From positions 19,945,464 to 20,009,463 of the forward strand of contig OZ022358.1 of NCBI GenBank assembly GCA_963989245.1: DNA of 64,000 nt, written 5' to 3'. Positions within the stretch are counted from its first letter, which is position 1. Every line of letters starts with the position of its first letter. Made by a program: the position numbers and the translations under genes. This stretch comes from Nansenia antarctica (taxonomy: Eukaryota; Chordata; Actinopteri; Argentiniformes; Microstomatidae). Of this stretch, positions 36,197 through 45,900 are shown in pieces. A model generated the notes under the pieces. The model made no database searches and was not told where the DNA came from. It worked only from the letters and a program-made list of their open reading frames with translations.

Positions 36197-36535
36197 ATGA
36201 ACAAAATAAAACAAATAAAATTAATCATTTCAAAATAATAAAAAATAATAATATCTGGAATAATTTTAAAAAGACAAAGTAGACCTTTCAGGTTGTTTTT
36301 TCTGCAACATGCCCCCATGTCCGTCTTCTTTTACTAGGCTAGATCTCCAACATGTGTGTTCTCAAAGCTGGCTGGTGTCATCTTCCATGGTAAGAGATCT
36401 AAAAAAAAACAATAAAAAAAAAAACACACAATAGTCAGAATAACTGAATGACATGGTTGAAGATAGGTATAGGCTATTTGGGGTACCATTATAGGTGTGA
36501 AATGTACTGGGCAAACAGAAATACATTGGGGATAT

Positions 36536-36950
36536 GTGACAGGGTCTGGTGAAAAAGTCCTCAAGTAGGGCAAGGACATTTTTCATCTTTTTCCAGATTA
36601 TCACTATGAACTAGATTATCTAACTGAATGTTTAACATGCTGAGAGAACATCGACATGCTAAAAACACATAACTACACGTAATTAGATGATCACACAGTC
36701 TTTGCTTTTGAACACGTCCTAAAACGTATGTTTGTTTACCAGCCATGTAACACTTACGCAGTAGCCTACGGCAGACAATACAGTGTATCCAATTCACAAA
36801 GTATTTATTGATCCTAAAACTGTGGTTTGTTATATCGAGTAGCCTCTTCAACACTCCAACTTTCGTAATATGCAAAAAAACTGATAACACATTATTCTTT
36901 TTTTAAATAAGAAGCTTTTTGGTCGTTTGCGTGACTTGAGAATTGCCAGG
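36536..36950 (+). repeat. MITE with GGTCTGGTGAAAAAG end, truncated copy
   Basis: It begins GTGACAGGGTCTGGTGAAAAAG. It shares long blocks with 41,887-42,478 (AACATCGACATGCTAAAAAC, TATTTATTGATCCTAAAACTG). Its right end is missing where the next MITE starts. Confidence 0.75.
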
Positions 36951-36954
36951 TCAT

Positions 36955-37290
36955 CACATAATATGTGACACGTTCTAGTGTTTTGGTCCGCATGTCGGCA
37001 TCCGATTTAATGTTCAGACTTTTCTTTCAAAAAATGTGAATACATTTCCGTTATTGAAAATCAATATCAAACATAACACAGCTTGTTTTGTGAGCCTGCT
37101 AACAATGTTAAGTAGTGTTATAGTTAACTAGGTAGCAGTGTGGATTACTCACCAAATCCATTGCGTTGCAGTATTTTGGTTTGACTAGCGAGTTTGTGTT
37201 GTGATTCTCAACAATGTTGAAATGTATTCCCGTGTTTCAAAATAAAAGTCTAAACATTTGTATTGGTTGCCGACCTGCGGCCCAAAACAT
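36955..37290 (+). repeat. Palindrome-ended MITE, copy 3
   Basis: The best preserved of three copies. The outer TTTTGGTCCGCATGTCGG pairs with CCGACCTGCGGCCCAAAA, and inner parts around CTTTTCTTTCAAAAAATGTG also pair. Coding capacity absent. Confidence 0.75.
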
Positions 37291-37770
37291 CTCGGTTGGT
37301 TTTCAGAAAACAACTGAAAGAGCTGTTCATTTCATGTTGGTCCTGCATTAATACTCTTAGTAATAGAATGGTTTTCTTTTAAATTCTCCATAACTTTTTT
37401 TCCTTTCCATGATTTTTGCTCTTATTTCTGTTTTTCTTTTCTTTATGTTTTCTGAGCAAACTAGTTTCAGGTTTTTTTGTGCTATCCTACCATTTTGCCC
37501 CATGGATATGATTTTGTTTGTGGTTTCTTTTATCTTATTTACATGTATTAAGTGTTCTTTGTGGTATATTGAAACCTAGCTATTGACGGCAGTGGAACTA
37601 TGTACAAGCCTTCTGGGCTTCGTTCCCTCCTTGCGTTTCATGTGTGCTAAAATAAACCAAACTGAACTAAACTAAACGTGTCACATATTCTAAATGACAG
37701 TGATAGTAATTTAAATGTCCTAGCCTATGCCTTTATAGGCCAACATAAAAGCAATATTCTGGTTACCTAC
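37291..37770. other. medag 3' region, terminal exon not found
   Basis: No minus-strand segment here has an acceptor, an open phase-0 frame and recognisable MEDAG sequence. Confidence 0.4.
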
Positions 37771-38212
37771 CTTAAATTTACGTTTGCTGAAGCCGAACCA
37801 GTGGGGAAAGTCGAAGAGTGCATCAGAGTAGTATTTGAGGGTAAAACATGTATCTCCCCATGTGGGCTTGATATTCTCTCCATTAGCTTTGACACGGAAG
37901 CTCTCCCCTGCCCAGCCAAGCAACATGTCGCTCAAGTCAATCTGGGAATAAAACAAGTGAGAAGGCTGTGTTCAAACATAACATTGAAATGTTAAAGACA
38001 CCAAATTGTGTTCTAGTGCTATTGGCACACATTGTGTGAGAAAATCAGGTTATTCATGTGTAATGAACGTGTTGGGCCCAAATTACACTGGCTGCGTCAA
38101 CCTCGCCTTACCTCAACGGCGTGTGTGAGTTTCATTTAAGCGCCATGTAGACTATAATTATATTATGTTAATAAGTTAAAAGAACATGAGGTGAAGGGCA
38201 GTATTTTTCCAG

Positions 38213-38266
<54 letters not shown>

Positions 38267-38439
38267 TCGGTAAACATTGTGACAGTATACATTTCCATCT
38301 TGCTTGATCAAAGTCGCGTGAAATGACATGTCGTTGACGAATGACATGTCATTGAAATATTAGAGTTAATAACATTCCTGTGGAAATGCTCATGCTCTGA
38401 ATGATTTGTCTACTACTATTTGTCCCGTTCTCTCTCTCG

Positions 38440-38476
<37 letters not shown>

Positions 38477-40297
38477 ATACACACTTTCTTTCTCTTTGCT
38501 TCTCTCTGTCTCCCTGTCTGTGTGTGTGCGTGTCTGCGTTCTGCTTATAGCCGTTTCACTTTTCGAATCGCTCGTTAAGGACGGATGACAGCAGAGACTG
38601 AACCCAGAACAATTTATAATGAAGTGAAATGAAACATGATATTATTATCCATTATCAAAGGCAAACTAAATGTACAAAGATAGAGCTAGCTGTAGCAGCT
38701 CCGTATAGTAGCACAGCCACAGTAGAGCCGTGACAAAAACGGGGGCAGTAGGGACGACGCTATAAAAAGTCCCGCCAAAAAGTTCCCGCCACGTACACGC
38801 GCCGCTGAGGTAACGTCAGTGGTGAGTTTTAGGCGTTGCAATGCCTAAACCCACATCTATAGGATTGAATTTAAGGAATAAAACACTTTAAATTGTTGAC
38901 ATTATGTCATTGTTTGCTGTATAGGTCTCTTATATAGAAAACAACATGAGCAATAGGCTAAGCTTACATCGACACGGTAGCTCTCCCCAGCGACAGAAGA
39001 GAGAGTCCAATCCAGTCCTCTCTCTATCTCCCACTTGATGGAGGGGTTATTCCCGTCAATCGCCACAACATAACGATGCAACTCTGAAAATCAGGGAAAG
39101 AAGGGTGAGAGAAAAAGGAGGAAGAGTAAGATAGATATAAGGGGGAGAAAGAGAGAGAGTGGAGGAGTGGGAGAGAGAACAGTCATGTCACTGTGGAGAC
39201 GGGGGCGGGCCAAGTCATGAAACCCAAAGGAAAGGAATCATAAACTGAGTGGATCAACATGAGTCAGAGCCAAAGGTCACTCTGAACTGTCTGCAACTGG
39301 TCTAAGAACTGTAATGACCTACTTAGGCTAAAAGTTTATAAATACAATTTAAAAATCTATATGCAATGTGCAAATCATGGATGAATGATAATGCCTAATC
39401 ATTTTGATCTATATCTGAACAAAACGGTGGTAGGTCTACTTGAGGCAGTGTAGGCGAAGAAAGATAAAAGTTGGAACCTGGACCATAACGCAGTTTTGGA
39501 TCTGCCAATACAGTATGCTACAGTTATAGGCTACATATATTGTGTCTGAGATCAGATTCCGAAAGTATAACATACGAGAATATGTTGTTTGGAGATAAAA
39601 TGTTACCTTTGAGGGCTTTCGATCCTTTTGTGTCTGTCGATAAAGGCTTGTCGTCGTATGCAGACACCAGGAGATATATTTTCTTGGAGATGAGGCTCTT
39701 TCTGACTCGAGAGTAATCTCCCACATTATGCACTTTGATTTTTCTGGAAGAAAACAAAAATCAAAGTCAGGGAACACGATTTAGCGTCAATAGCCTGAAT
39801 ACTGAATAACTGAATACTGTAGCGAACGTGTCCTTGGTAGTGTAACTCGCCCCATGCGGGAGTCGAACCCCGATCTCCCGCATAACCGACGGCCGCGCTA
39901 ACCACAACACCAAGAGAGTTAACTCGCTTGGAGGAGCTGTTAACGGGCCTCATACAGGATCCGGCGGTTATGCGGGAGGTTGGGGTTCGACTCCCACATG
40001 GGGCGAGTTACACTACCAGTTCACCTTCGCTACAATACATTAGAAAATAGCATACTTTCCCGGCGATTGCTGGAAAATGATTTTTCCTTTGGACGAGTTG
40101 AAGTCATCGATTAACACGTAGCAGCGTTGCGGGTCGCTTCTCACGAACCGGTACCCTGCCCCTGCCCCTGCCCCTGCCCCTGCCCCTGCCCCTGCCCCTG
40201 CCCCTGCCCCTGCCCCTGCCCCCCTGCCCCTCGCCTCCACCGAGAAGCCTGCCGGGGGGCTCCGGAGGAACTCCTCCACCTCGAACACCTCCATCAT
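37771..40297 (-). CDS. medag: Mesenteric estrogen-dependent adipogenesis protein, 3' end unresolved
   Basis: Four exons on the minus strand: 40,056-40,297 (start codon), 39,607-39,743, 38,968-39,083 and 37,771-37,941. Phases join into 222 codons. MEDAG is a cytoplasmic protein that promotes lipid accumulation in preadipocytes; its biochemical activity is not established. Similarity to the human protein (about 303 aa) is clear in two places. The first is RGLDWTLSSVAGESYRVD (human QGMDMVISSVIGESYRL). The second is NGENIKPT, then YYSDALFDFPHWFGFSKRKF (human NGENLSF, ADALFDFFYWFGLSNS). Exon 1 starts MMEVFEVEEFL and carries eleven Ala-Gly pairs at residues 27-48, encoded by a hexanucleotide repeat. 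The last exon is not secure. A minus-strand acceptor at 36,399-36,400 would add only six residues before a stop, so the real C-terminus may be elsewhere or lost in the MITE-filled 36.5-37.3 kb. Intron 1 holds a palindromic tRNA-like element. Confidence 0.85.
38219..38260. repeat. (CT)n microsatellite in medag intron 3
   Basis: About 42 bp of CT. A CA tract follows at 38,442-38,472. Confidence 0.9.
39819..40033. repeat. Palindromic tRNA-like element in medag intron 1
   Basis: Left arm 39,819-39,888 (GTAGCGAACGTG...TAACTCGCCCCATGCGGGAG) is mirrored by right arm 39,964-40,033 (CTCCCACATGGGGCGAGTTA...TTCGCTAC). Each arm carries a tRNA box B-like GGTTCGACTCCC. The unpaired centre adds GTGGTTAGCGCGGCC, box A-like, on the minus strand. 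It ends 22 bp from the exon 1 donor. Confidence 0.8.
40153..40230. repeat. Coding (GGGGCA)n hexanucleotide repeat in medag exon 1
   Basis: About twelve CCCCTG units on the plus strand, i.e. GGGGCA on the coding strand, translated as alternating Ala and Gly. Four or more runs of four G spaced by two bases satisfy the G-quadruplex pattern. Confidence 0.95.
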
Positions 40298-40852
40298 ATC
40301 TTTACACAGGGGAAATGCGTTAATAATATAATTCGTTTTAGTTACATTTCGTCTTCGGTTTTGTCTTGTTGTCGTGTGACTGCTCCAGTCCCAGGCTGTG
40401 CTCGTAGTAGAAAGCCCTGCCTGTTTGGACGGCGAGTCCAGAGGTTACTTAACTTACCACGTGATGAGGAAGTTCCCCAGATGTACAGTTACTGTCGCTC
40501 TCTGATGAGAATGCTAATCGCAACATGAATGTTGATACAATGTCACATATGGATGCAAGTTCAATCAATCGCTTTTGGGGAGTTCCTGTAAAAATTGGAT
40601 GACCACTTTGGTAAACTTCCTCATGTGGATTGTTGACCACGGTGTTGTTCTATTTGATCAAATATTGATCCGTTTTGCATTTCCCGAATTACAATAATTA
40701 TCGTTTTTCCAATGTAGCATTTTATGTGTGTATATCGATGTGTGAGCATGTAATTTAACCCAGGTAACATTAAAACATAAATGTATACTTTTAAATGACA
40801 ATGTGTTAATATGTCTGTATATAAACACATTACTATGTCAGATCCACCAGTG

Positions 40853-40924
40853 TCCCATATGGTCTAGCGGTTAGGATTCCTGGTTTTCACCCAGGCGGCC
40901 CGGGTTCGACTCCCGGTATGGGAA
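40853..40924 (+). tRNA. tRNA-Glu (anticodon TTC)
   Basis: A 72-nt sequence folds into a complete cloverleaf. The acceptor stem is TCCCATA with TATGGGA. The D arm contains TCTAGCGGTTAGGAT (box A). The anticodon stem CCTGG/CCAGG encloses loop TTTTCAC with TTC at 40,886-40,888. The T arm CCGGG/CCCGG has loop TTCGACT (box B). It matches the vertebrate tRNA-Glu(TTC) consensus apart from one compensated acceptor-stem pair. A TTTT terminator begins 8 nt downstream (40,932). CCA is not encoded, as usual. It lies between medag and uspl1. Confidence 0.97.
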
Positions 40925-41269
40925 TGACATCTTTTGTAGGGATAACCGCTGTCTTTTGTTTCTCCAGGCATTTGGATGCGATACAATGCCTACTGCTAGG
41001 TCACTGAATAAAAAGAAAACTACGCACTAAATTGCCTAATCGGAATAGTATTCCAGTAAGATTTAGTACGGAGAACATGTAAACCTAAATCAAATTATAG
41101 CGTACTGGTAACAGTATATCCTCTAATGTAACTAATATCGTACCAGACTGCGATCGATCACAAAACGATTGAACAAAGCATATTTGAAGAGACTTACTAG
41201 CCTGCTCCTAGCCTACACATTGAACAGGTGAGTGCGAAGTTGAACTGCCAATGATGTTTCGCTGCTTAG
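40925..41269. other. No gene recognised
   Basis: AT-rich spacer between the tRNA and a block of repeats. Confidence 0.4.
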
Positions 41270-41650
41270 CCACTAGGTGGCGTAATTCCACACTCAGAAC
41301 GCCTGTGTGTGCTGTGGCCCCTCCTGGTGCCCCCACGGTTGAAAATCGTCTCTCTTAAGTGCCCTTTTGAGTGGCAAAAAAAATGCCCTATTTAATGGGC
41401 GAAAATGAGAGGACGTGCCCTATTGGTGCCCCTCCAATGGTCTAAACTTGACCATGTGCCCCCACAGTTGAAAAACATCACACTAAAGTGCCCTTTTGAG
41501 TGGCAAAATTAGAGGATGTGCCCTATTGGCTGCCCCTCCAATGGTCTAAACTTGACCATGTGCACTGATGGGGTCCCATGTTGTGCAGTAGGTGCCCTTT
41601 TTTCATTTCCGCCCCTGCCCTTCAAACAGCTCGAGTCCGCCACTGGATGA
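41270..41650. repeat. Duplicated repeat block (GTGCCC-rich)
   Basis: AAGTGCCCTTTTGAGTGGCAAAA and TGCCCCTCCAATGGTCTAAACTTGACCATGTGC each occur twice, about 130 bp apart. The right edge GAGTCCGCCACTGG resembles a hAT-type terminus. Non-coding. Confidence 0.6.
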
Positions 41651-41694
41651 CACCTATAATTTCATTACCTCTTAACTGCAATTAACGTTAAGCA

Positions 41695-41885
41695 GTATTC
41701 CAGGCCGGGTGATCAAAGCGTGCGCGGTGCAGCTGGTATGTTTACGGACATATTCAACCTCTTCCTTTCCACGGGAATAGTCCCCCCTGCTTCAAGTCAT
41801 CCACCATTGTTCCAGTGCAGAAAAAGAACACGGCATCATGCCTAAATGACTGGTGCCCTGTTGCTCACTCCCATCCTGAGCAAAT
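41695..41885 (+). mobile_element. L2-type LINE fragment
   Basis: In shifting frames it encodes IFNLFLSTGIVPP-like, SSTIVPVQKKNTASCLND and CPVALTPIL, the reverse-transcriptase N-terminal blocks also seen at 20,040-20,190. Short and frameshifted. Confidence 0.75.
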
Positions 41886-41886
41886 G

Positions 41887-42478
41887 TGACAGGGTCTGGT
41901 GAAAAAGTCCCCAAGTAGGGCAATGTCATTTTACAGATTATGACAGTGCAGATTGTTAACTTTCAAATGTTGTGTCATACAATGAAATCTGAAAATAGTT
42001 GAATAAGATATGCTCATTTGAATGTTGGTACCTCAAACAGAGAATTGGAGAAAATCGCTCTGAATAAGCTAAGAAAACATTGCTATGTACTAACAAGTTT
42101 AGCACATCAACACATGCTGATAGAACATCAACATGCTAAAAACACATAACTACACATAATTAGATGATCACAGTCCTTGCTTTTGAACACTTCCTAAAAG
42201 GTAAGTTTGTTTACAAGCCAAAAAGCCATGCATCACTAACCCAGTAGTCTATGAAGCAGGACAGCAGACGATACAGTGAATCCAATTCACAATATATTAT
42301 AGGCTAAGTATTTATTGATCCTAAAACTGCTGTTTGTTATATTGAGTGGGTTCTCCAACACTTACACTTTTGTAATACGAAAGAAAACAGAAAACATTTT
42401 TTTCTTCTTTTTTAAGAAATAAACTTTTTGGTCAATTTGCACGATTTGAGAATTGACAATATGCCTTTTCACCAGACC
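41887..42478 (+). repeat. MITE with GGTCTGGTGAAAAAG ends
   Basis: It starts CAGGGTCTGGTGAAAAAG and ends CTTTTCACCAGACCGG, giving inverted termini. A truncated copy is at 36,536-36,950. The right end lies 50 bp from the uspl1 polyadenylation signal. Confidence 0.8.
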
Positions 42479-42527
42479 GGAGTGAACAAGAAGAAAGTAT
42501 GACATCAACGTAAATAAACCATTATCT

Positions 42528-42533
42528 TTTATT
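42528..42533 (-). promoter_or_regulatory. Polyadenylation signal of uspl1
   Basis: AATAAA on the minus strand, 414 bp after the uspl1 stop. The 3' UTR includes a poly-C/G run near 42,867. Confidence 0.55.
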
Positions 42534-42946
42534 ACAACTACACAAATCAGATTTTGTTGTCTCACTCTGTATTAAAACAAATACATTCAAGAGTTCAAAC
42601 AAACATGACAACAAACCTAGCTTTATCCTGGACTTCAGGCTTTCAAGTAATTCAGACATAAAAAAAAGGCAAACATAATCAGAACATTTCAGTATAAACA
42701 ACTTTCTACATTAACCCAACGATGACCCACAGGGTTCAAACTATAGGGATCTTGCTGGACACCAACACAGGTACCCAATTAACATCATGCATCCGTGGGC
42801 CAGGAGTCAGTATTCAACTCAACACTGGATATGCACCGTCTGGTTGAAAAGGGTCCGTTTTGCATCCCCCCCCCCCCCCACCACCACTAACTGTTAATAG
42901 TTGGGATTTGAGTAGTGTAAGATCATTCTACATATCCCTTCAGAGC

Positions 42947-45900
42947 CTAAAAGTACATGTTGAGTTCACCAAGAGCGTCAGTCTCCATGGCAGTCTGCTG
43001 AATGGTCGACCCGGAGATAAACTCATCCAGGAACTTGTTGTCAGTGGTCATTACTGGGCCGTCTATAGCAGGCTGTGACACTCCTGCAACATGCTTGGCC
43101 GGTTGTGGGTTCACAGAGTTCATGTGGGATGATTCCCTGATAGCATTGCCCCCATAAGTGAGGTCTCCGCCACCTTCTTGCCCATTGGTCAGCATCTCCA
43201 GGAAGCCAGTGCTGTCAGGTGATAAGTTGCTGGCAGTTGTTGCAGGTGACAGAAGGTCGGCAAAGAACTCGTCGTAAGCTGGGCTGTCGTAGACAGTGGT
43301 ACTGGAGCTAACAGAGTATGGGGAACCCAGTTCAGTGCTGTCTGGTTTGGGGGTGGACCCCAACATCTGGTTCAGCTTCTGAAGTTTCTTCTTCTTGGCC
43401 TTGAGTTGTGATAAGAGCTTGTACCTGAGGGCTTCAGTTTCACTGAGTCCGGGCGGAACCTTTGAGGAGTGGCTGCTGTGTTTCTTGGAGGAGGTGGTTT
43501 TAGGGAGCTCCGTAACTCCATGTGGGGGTGATTTCATAGACACTGCTGAAGTGTTAAGAGGGGGGTTCCTTGGGATAAAAGCAGCAGGTTGCAGCTTCTT
43601 TGAGACAGTACTTTGATGGAGTACCTGGGCAATCCTTTGAGTGGGAGCCTGGGTGGGAGGGGAGGTCTTTGATTGAGTAGGGCTGTTCGTGCTCTTAGCA
43701 GGGAACCCTCGGAACATCTCCGCAGGTTTCACTGGTAGTGCCTTGTTATCCTCTTTCCTGAGGTCAGCTCTGGGATTGGCATACCTAGGGCGTGGTGGTG
43801 ACCACAGTGGGTTAGGTGTGGAGCGGTTGGAGGGGGGAGGCCTACTGTTGGAAGTGGGTGTAGAGGTGCTGGACTGAGCGGCGTGTCGGTTGAGTAGGTA
43901 GGACCGGCGGGTGTTTGGATCAAGCGCAGGAGGGAGATCAGGTTTTACTGGAAAACAGCGAGTTGGGGATTTCCTGGAAGGCTTAGGGGACACTGGGAGG
44001 GCTGGGTCTATGGCTTTTATTGTGGCTCTGCTTCTGCCTCTCCTGGGTTTTGGGGTTTTTAAAGAAGCAGCCTTGGGTGTGGAATCAGCGGGCAAATCAT
44101 TGGTAGATTCAGGGGACATTGACATTTTAGAGGCAAACTCACTGGCTATTTCAGGGACAATGCCGTTTTCAGGAGCAGGGGTGTTGTCGTCCAAGGGCCT
44201 CCCCATAGAGTCAACTTTGACCTCCACCAAAGTGAGTGTAACAATGTCATGGTGCGAGAGGCCCTCGAAGGTTTCAAGCAGTGTGGTGGAATGAATGGAC
44301 GCGTCCGGGTCATGTTCTGTATCAGACACTGTTAACGCCTCTATGATGCCAGTGTCGTCATGGGGGATGGGGAAAGAGAGGTGTGATTGGTCTGACAGTT
44401 GGACAGGTGCAGGGGGATCAGTTAAGTCTTTTTCAGACAGGCTTTGAGAGGAAGAGCATGTTTTGGTATTCTCCCCATCTGTTTCCATCTCCCAAAAGAC
44501 GACATGGATGTCTTTAGCAGGGACGGCCAAATGACTGTGTATGAAACGCTTTGGGTGTTTCAGGTCATCAAATTCGAGCCATGATCCTGAAAAGGGTATG
44601 AAACAGAAATGTTTAAACAACAGTACAACTACCAGAAATAGAATGGACATGAAAATGGTCAGTTTTATGTTCTATTGAATCAGTATATCAATCAGTATAT
44701 TCTAAAAAGACCAAAAAAAACATTGTCCTCAGAATATATAACATACGATCCATGCTCACTACAAAGTCTTACGTTGACATGCCCCCAGACCTGTTTGAAA
44801 ACGCCTACCCATCGGTTTAAAAACAAGTCGAAACACTAACCGTCAGGTTGGCGGACCCAGGTGACGAAGTGCTTAAGTTGCTGATCGTACTGTATGACAG
44901 TGGTGACTGAGTAATGTTTCCCCTGGAAGCTGAAGGAGTAGATGCTAATATCATTATCAGGCAGCCCTTCCACAAAGTGCAGCGCGAACACCGGACACAC
45001 CCTGGAGAAAATAAACAAAGCTTATATTATCATCGGTATACTGTAATGACCAAAAACAGTAGAACATCAACTGGAACACTGGTTCAATATAACAGTGTTG
45101 TTCAGATGACTATTGATGAAAGAGAGAGACGACATGGGAGGGAAGCCACCTCAGACTATTGAGTTTCACCCTGGGAAGGAAAGTAAGAGGCTAATCCCTC
45201 ACCTCTCCAGGACCATCATCCTCTGATTCTTGTTGTAGTAGCACTTGCTACATTTTGCTTTTTGAGCTGCGTTGAGTGGGTGCCAATCAGATATAATCTT
45301 GGTGAAGGTAGGGAGCGTCGTTTTACGTCTGGAAAGAAAAACATAATTAGTCTTTTACTGTATACAACACCCTATTCACACAGAACCTGCACACCGCACC
45401 CCTCCAGGATGAGGATTGGCATCCTAATCTAAAGGTTTTCAAGGTATGGGAGATTGGCAGTGTGTCTAGGGTCATGTTTCTTAAAGACCATCCAAAATGT
45501 TGGGAATTCCGTGAGTAAATGTTTGTTTACTTTCATGATTAATTTTCTAAATTGATTACTCTCCTCTCTTTAAACAGATCCTCAAGGCAAAAGACGAGGT
45601 GTTCTTCCAGCTACAGAACAGCTTGTGGACACTTCCTCTTTTCAGCACCTTTCCTACTACAGCGGTCTGCCTCATGATGAGGAATGGCATTACAGGCCAG
45701 GTTATCAAACGTAGCTACCATCCGTCAATTTCAACGACGGGATTCAAATTAAGACATATCAGGCCTACCATTTTATTCACTAATGAAATTAATCTTGTGA
45801 CTTAGGTCATAAAAACCAAGGAATTCCCCAATTGTGGGCAAAAAAAAAAAAGTGAGTAAAAAGTAATGTCATATGTATGTAATTTTTTGTAATTCATTGG

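Noticed and set aside
36334..36400. medag last exon
   Set aside because: The acceptor looks good, but phase 0 gives only six residues before TGA with no similarity to the MEDAG C-terminus. It is kept only as a possibility.
39819..40033. Two functional tRNA genes in head-to-head arrangement
   Set aside because: Box-like motifs exist but no complete cloverleaf with anticodon stem can be drawn, unlike 40,853-40,924.
43395..44294. Plus-strand open frames opposite uspl1 exon 8
   Set aside because: Shadows of the 546-codon minus-strand exon.
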